A stretch of 42,029 nucleotides of DNA from Gemmiger sp. An194 (GTDB taxonomy: Bacteria; Bacillota; Clostridia; Oscillospirales; Ruminococcaceae). Below, piece after piece: positions 26,001-34,287 of this stretch. Below the pieces are notes generated by a model that was not told the origin of the DNA, ran no database searches, and was given only the letters and a program-made list of their open reading frames with translations. The stretch spans positions 1 to 42,029 of the forward strand of contig NZ_NFKA01000024.1 of NCBI RefSeq assembly GCF_002160145.1, written 5' to 3'. A program made the translations under genes and the position numbers. Numbering within the stretch: position 1 is the first letter of the stretch; every line of letters begins with the position of its first letter.

Positions 26001-27437
26001 CCGCCGAAATGCGTGGAAGTGAGCATAGGGCAGGTCGCTTCCCTCAAAGAATGCCTGTGCCGCTGTTAGTACAGCGGGCAGATCCCAGGCGATAAAATCC
26101 AGATACCCATAGTACAGACCGGTCGCCCCACCCAGGAAGGTCACGGCTTCCGCTCCTGCCTCCTGCAGAATGGCATCTCTCAAATCATCCCGGAAGTCCA
26201 GAATGGCTTTGCTTCGCTCCTCTCCGGTAAATCCATCCAATGGGTAGCAAAGGAACCCCGCTGCGATGCCATCCCTGTGGTACTCATCCACCGCATCGCT
26301 GCGGGCAGTCAGATAGTCGTTGATGAGCACTGGCAGACGGCAGCTTCCAGTATAGACATCCAACCGCCAGTCGGCCTCCGGGTCCTCCACCGGTTCCAGC
26401 TCGTAGGTAAGATAGCTGTTCTCCAAATAGTCGCTGCTATCCCTCCAAAGGGAGAGTCCCATGCTCTGCAGCAACTCCGGCAGCTGGGTAAGGCGCATGG
26501 CCGGTTCGTCTTTCGGCTGAGCATAAACATCAAACCCGGCAACAAAGGCGATCGCGGAAACTTCTCCGATGGTTTGATCCACCAGCATAGAGAGCGCCCA
26601 CCAGACCTTGTCGGTGTCCTCTTTCAGGATTGGTGTCAGCTTTTCACAGCAAAGGACCAGACTCACCCGTTGATCGTCGGTTTTCTCGGCCCACATCTGC
26701 ACATCCTCAGCCCGAACCTTGATCTCTCCAGCCCGCAGCTCGAACCCCTCACAGGGCTGACGGCCTACCCTTATATCCCAATGCTCCAGCACCGATTCCG
26801 GGGCCTGCTTCTGGAAGTACACAAGCGGGAACAGCCGAGACCGAAGGCCCTCCGGACTGAGGATCAATTCATACTTTTCGCCATTGAAACCCAGCTCAAA
26901 AGAAGTATCACGCAGGGCCGGCTTGAGCGCATTTCCACATTTTTCAATCAGTTCTTCGCCGCGCTGGCGCGTTTCGTCGGTATCCGTGATTTGACGCAGC
27001 TCCGCCTCAATCTGAGCAAAGGCCGCCCACGCTTCCTGCGTTCTTTCCCGGAAGTTCTTTTCAAACCGGGGCAGAGACAAACGGCGGCGGCAATCGTCTA
27101 TGTACTCCTGGGTATCTTTGTCGCCCGGGCGGGCTTTCAAGGCCTTTTCAAAGTAACGCAGGGCGGGGCCTTCCTCATCCAGATAGTAATAGGCCGAAGC
27201 AATTCGATAATTCCAGCAGTGATCTTCGGCAAAATACTCCTCATGGGGGGCCAGAAGTTCCAGCGCCTTTTCAAAAGGCTCCCGTTCCCCTATGCCTGCA
27301 ACGGCGATATATGCCTTGGCCAGTTCACTGTCCAGTTCCGGGGCGCGCTCCTCAGCGGGAATCGCTTCCAGGGCATCGATCACCTTCTGCACCTCGTCCT
27401 GCTCAAACCAGAGCTGGCATTGTTTCAACAAATCCAT
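23007..27437 (-). CDS. 1476-residue multidomain immunity-type protein (TPR, SUFU-like, DUF4253-like)
   Basis: A very large soluble, acidic protein with no signal peptide. By eye it holds TPR-like helices at 1-115 and a conserved region of unknown fold (about 160-500). Further TPR helices follow around 590-665. A SUFU-like domain lies at about 855-1030 (VFHELVSPDIHVDICIVPP; WLGFGHTMDKQSPFAE). Next comes a DDADWHL...HMAIYLRW domain of the DUF7832 kind (about 1065-1170). The end is DUF4253-like (about 1270-1476), closing in STVWYFWWD. SUFU and related domains are established immunity-protein families of polymorphic toxin systems; fusion of several suggests one protein that neutralises more than one toxin, which is inference. 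The ATG at 27437 follows AAAGGAGG. It is the last gene of the nine-gene array. Confidence 0.75.
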   Translation of the reverse strand: MDLLKQCQLWFEQDEVQKVIDALEAIPAEERAPELDSELAKAYIAVAGIGEREPFEKALELLAPHEEYFAEDHCWNYRIASAYYYLDEEGPALRYFEKALKARPGDKDTQEYIDDCRRRLSLPRFEKNFRERTQEAWAAFAQIEAELRQITDTDETRQRGEELIEKCGNALKPALRDTSFELGFNGEKYELILSPEGLRSRLFPLVYFQKQAPESVLEHWDIRVGRQPCEGFELRAGEIKVRAEDVQMWAEKTDDQRVSLVLCCEKLTPILKEDTDKVWWALSMLVDQTIGEVSAIAFVAGFDVYAQPKDEPAMRLTQLPELLQSMGLSLWRDSSDYLENSYLTYELEPVEDPEADWRLDVYTGSCRLPVLINDYLTARSDAVDEYHRDGIAAGFLCYPLDGFTGEERSKAILDFRDDLRDAILQEAGAEAVTFLGGATGLYYGYLDFIAWDLPAVLTAAQAFFEGSDLPYAHFHAFRRDVGGVPLLDEKEPEPDIHEETGSLLSTEDIETLESYDDGISGYFWRMLQWLEDFIKTGIEEGRFTEKQAHQDLQIALWYAFACLNLDDYIHYYQAAQWMKDSEKKATGCATWYYRYSVALMYCSRLEEALNYAEKGAQEEPDYPWIWLQVGKLRAHFGDKAGALDAVKQGLKLEPGDYEFLTLQQEIESGATLEQMEYHWINPDADQTLQQGLDEDADGKQYALACIRVDKAGLAEFYELFHPEKYGYEKNSPCCEFRYMVKEHLVDLSFRMNEAGLSKMGTDWLRQLKERLDSGEWLLHTPEGESEGTLVAVFVEQNRRISLVYQQAGDDQYFQIFLNPDGTKADAIWSSADKREPEVYSEDEMSAIEQHIKNMFGEFENVFHELVSPDIHVDICIVPPSEERDYYTLVTMGMGAHRMNVPKELEEYKLERAELAIALPPDWKLDEESLKDERWYWPIGLLKVLARLPISNDTWLGFGHTMDKQSPFAENTALCGALLVGPQDVVWNGGEVCTLPSGEEVNFYQVIPLYRNEIEYKMEHDVDALLEKMAGISFVVNPTRQNAITRGTLAEEFTDDMDDADWHLETIQQKGLPVDEINAYNHMAIYLRWCMEHDLMSAEFMERYWEQVQLFMADLSRADLRGFIRDQLKGQLFGALFNKEGAAFAGYYYGEADSPYFPSDIDNYALEYFGSEQYYSDKFQDEAYLFIPFDENYYQAMAKVMEKRFANWQGQSFNEATLEPSDLAKAMMEYLDCECTYFPSMTDDDPIMSAYNYAKRESVKEGFVPVLIKADDEILWECLILNSDPDSDGEDGYAFDPDKVAAYRKEMLSAPIKNSKAVLEEMIGQRKEEAEDDDMDWVEEILGEMEGGYENRRFSSYWNSDNKMTYPLILAKIPVKNPWEIFAYLPFGGWNECPNTPELMAVAKCWFEQHGAVPAAMSHDELEFLLPAPVSEKEAIDVAVELYGFCPDVIDQGPQDATVGTLADVLRQSTVWYFWWD

Positions 27438-27496
27438 ATCCGTACCTCCTTTATTTCGGCTTTCTATACGGTTGTTCTTTCACCGTAAATCATCGT

Positions 27497-27745
27497 TCAA
27501 ATATCCCAATCTATGAAATCTTCACGGTTCCATACAAAGTGCTGATACAGGCATTTCAAATTCCTCTGTTCATCCCGGGAAAGCTTTATCCCGTTTTCAT
27601 ACCGCAAAGTATCGGCATACAGGATAAAACCATCCACTTTCCCTGATGAAGCCCGAAACTCACCGTTTCCAATAACGGCTATATCGCCACATTCAAATGT
27701 AACCGAAGAAGAAGTGGTGTGGATTTTCGTAATTGCTTCGATCAT
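27497..27745 (-). CDS. Small Imm74-like immunity-type protein
   Basis: An 82-residue protein, predicted beta-rich and acidic, beginning MIEAITKIHTTSSSVTFECG. Its size and N-terminal strand pattern recall the Imm74 immunity family, but the match is by eye and weak. No catalytic motif is present, as expected of an inhibitor. It sits nine bases after the SUMF1-like gene, whose last codons contain its GAGAGG ribosome binding site, and 59 bases before the 1476-residue gene, so all three are co-transcribed. Alternatively it is an unrelated small cytosolic protein. Confidence 0.6.
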   Translation of the reverse strand: MIEAITKIHTTSSSVTFECGDIAVIGNGEFRASSGKVDGFILYADTLRYENGIKLSRDEQRNLKCLYQHFVWNREDFIDWDI

Positions 27746-27754
27746 CTGGGAATA

Positions 27755-28759
27755 TCACCTCTCATCTCCGGGCGCTACCATTCTCCACCCGGATGTCTGC
27801 ACCCGGATCACAGGGCGGAAAAAGTCATAGTCATTGTGGATCTCATTATCTTCCCGAACCTCCGGTTTACAGTGAGGGGAACAGGGCAAATATCCCAGCA
27901 AAGGACCCATGCCACCGCAGATATTGCAGCCGCCGTCGCCGCCGCAGGTGGTCAATATTTTCCCGTCTACCAGCTCCCGCTTATAAGGGTCATAGGCAAT
28001 AGACAGGCCAAAGAAGTTTGCCTGCTCCATGTCGTATGGCTTGCCCTGGTCTTCCTCGCTTTCAAAGTGATGCAGATGCATGGAGTAGTCCAGTCCATCC
28101 CCCCATGGAAACAGGGTACGGCATCCACCTCCGCACAGATAGGCCCACTCATCCGGCGTGGGAAGGCTGGCTGCCAGCTCCCATAACAGGGATCGCTGAA
28201 ACTCCGGGTAGGTCATTGGATGGCACAGCCACGCTCGCCAACTATCACCATTTCGTTCAAAGCGAACAGTTTCATGTATCTCAAAACTCTGGCTGTTCTG
28301 GCCTGCCCATTTCTGCAAGTTCTCCAGCCAGTCGGGGTGGGCGGTGATGCGTAGATCGTTCATGGGTACGCTTTCCCAACCGATCTCCTCCAGTTTTCTG
28401 CCCACGAACATGGGGCCGATGGTCACCTGGCGTACTGGAGTCATTCCCTGCCGGAGAAATTCCTCCGCAGTGCCCTCGTATTCGATTTCCGCAAAAGTAT
28501 CCGCCAGTTCCTCCTGGTTGGCCTTATCCATCCCTTGGACAAAGCTCTCCCAGCCAAGAATCACGGTATCGCCGGGGACAAAGACAAACTCCCGGCCACC
28601 TTTTTCAAACAGACCGGTGGTGCAGCTTTGTCCCCAACGGGAAAAGGCGTACAGTTCCTTGAATGTCAAATGATAACGAGTCGCCAGCGTCTGCATCAGC
28701 CAGAGCTTATCGGACAGTTTCAGTGCATTAAATTGTGGGCGAAATAGTTTTTCCTTCAT
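27755..28759 (-). CDS. SUMF1/FGE-fold-like protein in the immunity-type array
   Basis: A 334-residue protein. From about residue 60 it resembles the formylglycine-generating-enzyme (SUMF1) fold: EFVFVPGDTVILGWE, then LPTPDEWAYLCGGG, FPWGDGLDYS, NFFGLSIAYDP and a closing FFRPVIRV. Near residues 275-300 it has a Cys/Gly-rich segment (TCGGDGGCNICGG; CSPHC) that could bind metal and is not typical of the fold. Enzymatic FGE activity is doubtful, because SUMF1-fold domains are often reused for binding. The start at 28759 (MKEKLFRPQ), behind GTGAGGTG, is chosen over one 13 codons upstream that overlaps the previous gene. It is co-directional and tightly spaced (11 bases) with its neighbour. Confidence 0.65.
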   Translation of the reverse strand: MKEKLFRPQFNALKLSDKLWLMQTLATRYHLTFKELYAFSRWGQSCTTGLFEKGGREFVFVPGDTVILGWESFVQGMDKANQEELADTFAEIEYEGTAEEFLRQGMTPVRQVTIGPMFVGRKLEEIGWESVPMNDLRITAHPDWLENLQKWAGQNSQSFEIHETVRFERNGDSWRAWLCHPMTYPEFQRSLLWELAASLPTPDEWAYLCGGGCRTLFPWGDGLDYSMHLHHFESEEDQGKPYDMEQANFFGLSIAYDPYKRELVDGKILTTCGGDGGCNICGGMGPLLGYLPCSPHCKPEVREDNEIHNDYDFFRPVIRVQTSGWRMVAPGDER

Positions 28760-28770
28760 AGCAGCGCACC

Positions 28771-31203
28771 TCACAGCAAGTCCACTTCGATGCCGCACCG
28801 CTCCAGAATGGGCAGCACCTGTTCCGGCTTGGAGGACATGAGAGTAATATGTTTGAGATTGGGGAACTGGCGCAGTTCCGCCTCAGTAATGGTATTAAGA
28901 TCAAAGGCTCCATCTTCGCCATCCCAGAACGGACAGAGCTGGGTATAAATCTCGCTGCCGCCATCCATCTCGATTTCTGTGACCTCCGGGGCCAGCCGCT
29001 CCGGGACAGGGTATTGTTCCAGCCACTTCCGAATCTCTGGGATGGATTCATACCCTTCCGCGTCAATGTCGATCTTGCGCCGGCTATACTCTCTGGCAAA
29101 CTCACGGGCATCCAGTTTAGGCACCAGTAAGCCTTTCTCGTACATCAGGACTTCCATGACCGCGAGCTTGAAGTTGAAGGTATCAAAGTGCAGCACTGGT
29201 TCCGTCGGTTTGGACAACTTGTATTTCTGTGCTTTCGCCGCCTTTTTCTCTGGCTCTTTCCAGCTGATCTGTACCATGGCGGAGAGGGCCTCCAGCTTTG
29301 CTTTCTGCGCTGACTGCTCCTCCGGAACAGGCCCCGGCAAGCGGGTATAAACGGTAAAGCCGCCTAATTTGAGGGTATGGGCAAATCCGGCGAAATCCTT
29401 CCAGCCGGCCTCCCGGTAGTCCCTGGACCCGATCCAAACCGCTCCGTCAAATGTCTGCCGGACCGCATACTCTCCCTGTGCCGCTACCCGGACACCAAGG
29501 GTTTTGATGGTCTGCTCATCTTCATCCAACCAGCCCTGGAGTCCAAGTTCGTCCCACAAAGCAAGTGCCTGGGTATAGGGACTCTCTCGGCCTGTAATGG
29601 GGCTTTTCCGTGTTCCATTTTGCAGGACAATGCGGGCGGACCCCAGCTTTTCCGCAAGTTGCGACAGGGTAAACGGCGGCGTAAATACCGACCCCAGGAT
29701 GGTCAGGCTGTCTTTTTTGAGAATGATTTTTCGCTCCGTGGCCTTGGGCGGTAGAGAGGCGGGCAGATTCGGATACACTTCTTTGTACTCTCGCCATTCC
29801 AGCTTTTTGGGCTTGTTTGCTGTCCGAAGGAACCCCCAGAAGTCGATGGGATAACGAAACACCGGCCCAACCCTATCCCGCCGGGTGACGATCACCACCG
29901 TGCCATCGGTGAGTATTCCAATGTGCTGCATTTTCTCCCCGCCGAACATTCCCGGACGGATACGCAGCACTTCACGGGTGTTCCTATTGATAAGCTGGGC
30001 AAAGTCATCGGAGAGGATCTCGCCGTTCCCCTGCACCAGCAGCCAGTCCCCGGTAAACCAGCGCAGTTTCAGTCCCTCGCCCATTCCGGGCAGCGGGGCA
30101 ATGCGGCACCGCCCGGTGTCCATGTCCAGTTCCAGCAGGCATTCTTCCATTCTCCCCTTGCCGCTGACTGCGTGGATCATGGTAATGCGGCCTGTGCCGG
30201 GAACGGGAACGGCCTCGGAGAGATGGTCGTATCCATTCAGAGAGAAGGTGTGTTTTGTTACCTTGCCGTTTTCCCAGCGGTAAATCTGCCCCTTGTACCA
30301 CTCGTTGGAAAAGTAGACCCGGCCCAGACCGTCTGTCGTAATGCCGCAATGGTATTTGGTGCTCCATCCATCTTCCGGCAGAATCCAGTTTTTCACATCC
30401 TGGCAGGTGCCCCGGTCAGTCAGTTCGATCCGTGTGGCGTTGCTGGGATCACCCACCCAGAGGGAATGGTCAGCCCAGCAAAGGGTGCGGGGCGGGCCGT
30501 CATATCCAATGGGGGACGGTTCGGCCCAGTTGAGCGTGGCTGGATTCTTGCTCAGTAATGCCCGGCCAATCGTCCCGCTGCCAGCGGCTCTGGACGCGGC
30601 ATAAAGTTCATGTTCCGGGGAATAGGTAAGGCACCCAAGTTGCGGCAAGCTGCGGGCGCGGGTCACCTGGGGCGGACGCTGGCGCAGATCGGCCACGCAG
30701 CCGTTTTTCCATTCTTCTGTATCCTGGTTTTTCCATTCGCCCGCCGCAAAATCACCCGCCAGGGAGTTGAAGAAATAATCGTACTCATCCTGAAGTATGT
30801 ACTCCTCGCAGGGCATCAGCTTCCCAGGGTCCTGCTCCTTGGCATGGTCGCCCCATTTTCGCCCTTGCTGTTTCATCAGGTGGCAATATTGCCCCTGCTT
30901 TTTGCAGTAGCGTTCCCATTCGTTGCGTTCTTCTTCTGGGATCAAGGCAAACAGATACTCGTCCTCATCGTCCAGGTTATACAACGCCCAGCCGAAGGCA
31001 GAGAGTTCCTGCCCCAAGGCCGCCGCTCCTTTTTCATGGGGCAATTTCATATATTGGATGCCGATGGCGTCAAAGCGTTCATCCAGCAGCGCCGGGACCT
31101 GTGCGCCCCATTTCCCTCGAAGTTCCGCCAGAGTGTCCTGTACGGCTCCGTCAAATTTTAGAATGTCCAGCGCATCGGATATGATTTGTGCCCAGTCTGG
31201 CAT
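28771..31203 (-). CDS. 810-residue beta-propeller-like protein with DUF6892-like C-terminus
   Basis: A soluble protein of at least three parts. The N-terminal segment (about 45-130, GQELSAFGWALYNLDDEDEY...RKWGD) resembles DUF6630. The central part (about 170-470) is built of repeated beta strands with WVGD/YRWENG-type turns, like a propeller. A DUF7738-like segment (about 480-570, ILGSVFTPPFTLSQLAEKLG) follows. The C-terminus (about 680-810, FNFKLAVMEVLMYEKGLL; CPFWDGEDGAFDL; FPNLKHITLM) is of the DUF6892 kind. The DUF names are from memory and uncertain. These families recur in immunity-type clusters of Bacillota. The ATG at 31203 follows AAGGGGGT. It lies 61 bases after the zinc-ribbon gene and 11 bases before the SUMF1-like gene. 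Confidence 0.65.
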   Translation of the reverse strand: MPDWAQIISDALDILKFDGAVQDTLAELRGKWGAQVPALLDERFDAIGIQYMKLPHEKGAAALGQELSAFGWALYNLDDEDEYLFALIPEEERNEWERYCKKQGQYCHLMKQQGRKWGDHAKEQDPGKLMPCEEYILQDEYDYFFNSLAGDFAAGEWKNQDTEEWKNGCVADLRQRPPQVTRARSLPQLGCLTYSPEHELYAASRAAGSGTIGRALLSKNPATLNWAEPSPIGYDGPPRTLCWADHSLWVGDPSNATRIELTDRGTCQDVKNWILPEDGWSTKYHCGITTDGLGRVYFSNEWYKGQIYRWENGKVTKHTFSLNGYDHLSEAVPVPGTGRITMIHAVSGKGRMEECLLELDMDTGRCRIAPLPGMGEGLKLRWFTGDWLLVQGNGEILSDDFAQLINRNTREVLRIRPGMFGGEKMQHIGILTDGTVVIVTRRDRVGPVFRYPIDFWGFLRTANKPKKLEWREYKEVYPNLPASLPPKATERKIILKKDSLTILGSVFTPPFTLSQLAEKLGSARIVLQNGTRKSPITGRESPYTQALALWDELGLQGWLDEDEQTIKTLGVRVAAQGEYAVRQTFDGAVWIGSRDYREAGWKDFAGFAHTLKLGGFTVYTRLPGPVPEEQSAQKAKLEALSAMVQISWKEPEKKAAKAQKYKLSKPTEPVLHFDTFNFKLAVMEVLMYEKGLLVPKLDAREFAREYSRRKIDIDAEGYESIPEIRKWLEQYPVPERLAPEVTEIEMDGGSEIYTQLCPFWDGEDGAFDLNTITEAELRQFPNLKHITLMSSKPEQVLPILERCGIEVDLL

Positions 31204-31264
31204 GAAAGTACCCCCTTTTTAGTGCCTCAAAGTTTGCTGCTCAGCCGCTTGACTGGCGCAGACA

Positions 31265-31900
31265 TTACATCTGGAAAATGCTTACACAGAATCTCTGTAA
31301 TAAGGTCATTGCAAGAAACGGCTTGAGATTACCTGCTGCAATCTCAAAATATTGAGAATAGCCCCAATCCAACTCATCTTCTCCGCACCAAAAGTTGAGA
31401 AGTTCTGCCCCCAGATCCATCCGCTGACTGGATAGGGATTTCCATGGAATCTGTGACCGCAGATACTCCTGAACCTCTCTGAGCTGTTCTGCGGCAATGC
31501 GCTGATGGGCATAATCCCACACATTCTTAAAATAGGTATCCAGTTCTACATAGCCAGAAAAGAGGATGCCGCAATCAATCTTGGAAAATATCTCCACCAT
31601 ACAAAGGATGCGCCGCCGGTGAAACGCCTCCATTTCCCGTTCCAAGGCCTCAGCCTGAATCATTTCGTGTTTCTCTATACAGGCATAAGCTTCATTTTCT
31701 GGTATCTGGAACGCTTCATCTACTTTTTTGGCTATGGTAAACATCTGGATTTCATCGGCATTCTTGCGCTTGCGTAGGTCATCCCAACTGCCTCGCTCCC
31801 ATTTATCCTCTTTTGAATAACAAGCAGAGCATATCGCCTGTGCCGGGTCAATTTCTCTCGTCAAACAGTAAGGACAAAGAATTTTCGCATTCTCACACAA
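31265..31900 (-). CDS. Zinc-ribbon protein of unknown function
   Basis: A 211-residue protein with an N-terminal treble-clef-like zinc site (CPYC near residue 9 and CSAC near 24), then a helical region (about 50-140) rich in Glu and aromatic residues. No family is recognised. The start is a TTG at 31900 with AAGGAG nine bases upstream. No in-frame ATG or GTG near the start explains the zinc site better, which would otherwise be lost. It lies 19 bases after the preceding gene and shares its strand and spacing with the array, so an immunity or accessory role is suggested only by context. Confidence 0.6.
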   Translation of the reverse strand: MCENAKILCPYCLTREIDPAQAICSACYSKEDKWERGSWDDLRKRKNADEIQMFTIAKKVDEAFQIPENEAYACIEKHEMIQAEALEREMEAFHRRRILCMVEIFSKIDCGILFSGYVELDTYFKNVWDYAHQRIAAEQLREVQEYLRSQIPWKSLSSQRMDLGAELLNFWCGEDELDWGYSQYFEIAAGNLKPFLAMTLLQRFCVSIFQM

Positions 31901-31919
31901 TCTGATCGGCTCCTTTATA

Positions 31920-32384
31920 TTATTCCATGTCCGCTTCTATTTCTTCCGCTTCCGACAAGCCATATACATCCGTTGGCGTATCCCCTGAAAACTCAACCAT
32001 AAGTCCAAATGGCTCCCCCACAGGAAGGGTACAAATCTCAAAGTGCAGGCCCCATTCTGTCTCATCATAAAACAGAAATTGCGGCTGCTCGGCGGGAATC
32101 TCCGTTTCGGGGAATGGAGCGCGCTGCAATCCAAACTTCTCAGGGCTTTTACCAATCTGCGCCTGAATCTCATGCTCCGCTTTTGAAAGATACTCCCGCC
32201 AGTTTTGAAGCACAGAACGGATAAAATCCAGGTTTGCCGACTGAAGTTCAGATGTGTTCAAAATAATGGAAAACAGGATCTCTGTGTCTGCGATTCTTCC
32301 AGTCCAGCAGTGGATGGTCCCTGGTCCTTTCTGAAAGGTCAGTGCTCCCAATCCCAAATCGGAATGTTCAAAAAACTGTTCCAT
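31920..32384 (-). CDS. Small acidic protein of unknown function in the immunity-type array
   Basis: A 154-residue acidic, soluble protein (ending EEIEADME). The middle reads IRSVLQNWREYLSKAEHEIQ and then a strand-rich part (QFLFYDETEWGLHFEICTL). The size, acidity and alpha-beta plan fit single-domain immunity proteins, but I recognise no family. The start ATG at 32384 has only a weak GGGGCAAG upstream, so translation may depend on coupling with the leucine-rich gene 24 bases before it. Confidence 0.6.
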   Translation of the reverse strand: MEQFFEHSDLGLGALTFQKGPGTIHCWTGRIADTEILFSIILNTSELQSANLDFIRSVLQNWREYLSKAEHEIQAQIGKSPEKFGLQRAPFPETEIPAEQPQFLFYDETEWGLHFEICTLPVGEPFGLMVEFSGDTPTDVYGLSEAEEIEADME

Positions 32385-32408
32385 ATCATTCTTGCCCCAA
32401 TCCCCAGG

Positions 32409-33164
32409 TTACAGCGACAGCCATGTGGTCAAAGCACTAATTTCCTCCCGCAGCAATCCGGATTTCCCAGCGGCGACAAAGGCTTTTTGGATACTGCCAT
32501 AGCGCTGCCCGGAGCGGTCTACCAGCTGGAGCGCGGCTGCCTCCAGACCGGGAATTGCCAGCACAGCATCTGCCAGCGCCTGGGCGGAGAGTTTATCCCC
32601 GATCAGAGAGGCGGCAAAGTAGCGCAAATGGCTGTGAGAGAGGGCGGACAAATCGCTGAGTTTATGCAGTTCATAGAGTTTCAGGGCATAAAGGGAAGGA
32701 AGCCCATCCAGAGCCGGTAGTTTCTGCACAGCTGGTAGTGACTGGAGATAGAGTTTCTGAAGCCGGGTCGCTGGAGTCAGGAAAGGGGCAAGATCTTCCG
32801 TTTTCCGCATTTCCTCCAAATGGAGATAGGTAATGCTGGTGAGAAGTGGGGTAATGTCGCCATTCTTTTCTCCACGCAGGTGGAGAACACGCAGGCCGGG
32901 GAGAGAAACATTGTCCCAGGAAACAGGGGCCGACAGCCATAGGGACAGTGTATGAAGCTGCTTTAGCCCGGAGAGAACTTCTACACCCTCACACTTTTCC
33001 ATTAGGGTCAGTTCCTCCAGATTGGGATAATCTCGCAGGAAGGACAGATTCACCTTCCGCTCTCCTGTCACAGACAGACACCGTACCGCATCTGGTTTTA
33101 GTCCATTCAGATCAATCTTTTCTCCGCCGCGCCAGAAAACTGCGGTGCAGTATGCCTGTTCCAT
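32409..33164 (-). CDS. Leucine-rich-repeat protein (immunity-type)
   Basis: A 251-residue protein made mostly of irregular leucine-rich repeats (LSFLRDYPNLEELTLME; LSGLKQLHTLSLWL; LPGLRVLHLRGEK; LPSLYALKLYELHKLSDLSAL). It ends in a helical segment (about 200-251). No signal peptide is present, so it is cytosolic; leucine-rich proteins of this kind are found among bacterial immunity arrays. The start at 33164 (MEQAYC) is chosen because AAGGAGAG precedes it; a start 12 codons earlier lies in the previous gene's tail. Spacing is 13 bases to the ankyrin gene. Confidence 0.7.
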   Translation of the reverse strand: MEQAYCTAVFWRGGEKIDLNGLKPDAVRCLSVTGERKVNLSFLRDYPNLEELTLMEKCEGVEVLSGLKQLHTLSLWLSAPVSWDNVSLPGLRVLHLRGEKNGDITPLLTSITYLHLEEMRKTEDLAPFLTPATRLQKLYLQSLPAVQKLPALDGLPSLYALKLYELHKLSDLSALSHSHLRYFAASLIGDKLSAQALADAVLAIPGLEAAALQLVDRSGQRYGSIQKAFVAAGKSGLLREEISALTTWLSL

Positions 33165-33177
33165 TTTGCTTCTCTCC

Positions 33178-34269
33178 TTATTCCTCAAACTCGCCCTCAA
33201 TCATTCCATTAAGATATTTTCCGGGATCAGCAATAAATTCCTCCCATTTGGCTAACGGATGAAACTCCTTATGCTCAATGTCCAGATACCAGAGTTTCTT
33301 ATCTCTGGGACTCCACAGCAGCAAATAGTCGCTGTAATTGTCCATTTTCGCCATAAGGGAGAGCAACTTTTTCCGTTTCCAGGTCATCTCCTGTAAATCC
33401 ATGTAGGGGTACAGTTCCACCCATTTCACCAGTTCCCGCTCTGGAAATTCCAGACGCAAGGGGCCGGTCTTTAAGTATTCCACCAGCTTGGCAGGCAGCT
33501 TGTAAGGCATGAGTTGACGCGCCTTTTCCTGTTCGTTATGCCATTCCTCCGGCTCCAGAGCTTTTAAGTAGGCGGCCATTTCCTGATTTTTGTTCTGTAC
33601 TGCCACGGTGTAGGGCCGGTCACCGTATTTATCCGGGATGGTGATGTCTGCACCCTGTTCCACAAGCCAGCGCACCATAGAAAAATCGTTGTGCCGTGCA
33701 GCTTCAGTGACAGGAGTCGAAGCGTAGGGAAACACCATATCTGGCTTGTGATAGTTGATGTCCGCCCCGTTTTGAATCAGATACTCCACCAGCAGCTGAT
33801 TTCCATGGCTCGCCATACTGCGCAGGGCTTCACCGCCGTATTGTTTCAAATCCATGCCCATCCTTTTCAAAATGGGGAGTACATTAGGCTCATCCCGATC
33901 CACCAAGTGGAGAAACAGCCTGCATATATCCCTTTGCGTTGCGGGGATTCTGACTCCCACATCTACCAAAAAGGAAAACAGGGTCAGGTCTTGACTGCGC
34001 AGGGAACCACAAAGCAATTCTTCCGGGTTATGGGTCAAATCTGCTCCGCATTCGATCAGGAGCTGTACCATGTCCATCCGATTTTCCAGTACAGCCAATT
34101 CCAGCGGAGAGGCTTCGCCATCCCGCGGCCACTCTCCAATCATTACCTGATAGCACTGCGGCTCATTGGGAGAATGCCCTGCATGAAGCAAGGAACGAAT
34201 CGCCTCTATGTCACCACTTTTGATGGCAGCCATCATGGGAGGTACATTTGAATAGCTTACTTCACTCAT
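33178..34269 (-). CDS. Ankyrin-repeat protein with C-terminal SMI1/KNR4-like region
   Basis: A 363-residue cytosolic protein. The first 230 residues hold about five ankyrin repeats (PMMAAIKSGDIEAIRSLLHAG; SPLELAVLENRMDMVQLLIECGADL; LLVEYLIQNGADINYHK; PVTEAARHNDFSMVRWLVEQGADI). The last 110 residues (about 255-363, LVKWVELYPYMDLQEM...YLLLWSPRDKKLWYLD) may be a SMI1/KNR4-like domain. Ankyrin and SMI1/KNR4 proteins are both known immunity families. The ATG at 34269 follows CAGGAGAA, 18 bases after the DUF6138-like gene, and the next gene starts 13 bases on. Confidence 0.75.
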   Translation of the reverse strand: MSEVSYSNVPPMMAAIKSGDIEAIRSLLHAGHSPNEPQCYQVMIGEWPRDGEASPLELAVLENRMDMVQLLIECGADLTHNPEELLCGSLRSQDLTLFSFLVDVGVRIPATQRDICRLFLHLVDRDEPNVLPILKRMGMDLKQYGGEALRSMASHGNQLLVEYLIQNGADINYHKPDMVFPYASTPVTEAARHNDFSMVRWLVEQGADITIPDKYGDRPYTVAVQNKNQEMAAYLKALEPEEWHNEQEKARQLMPYKLPAKLVEYLKTGPLRLEFPERELVKWVELYPYMDLQEMTWKRKKLLSLMAKMDNYSDYLLLWSPRDKKLWYLDIEHKEFHPLAKWEEFIADPGKYLNGMIEGEFEE

Positions 34270-34287
34270 CCGAATTCTCCTGACATT

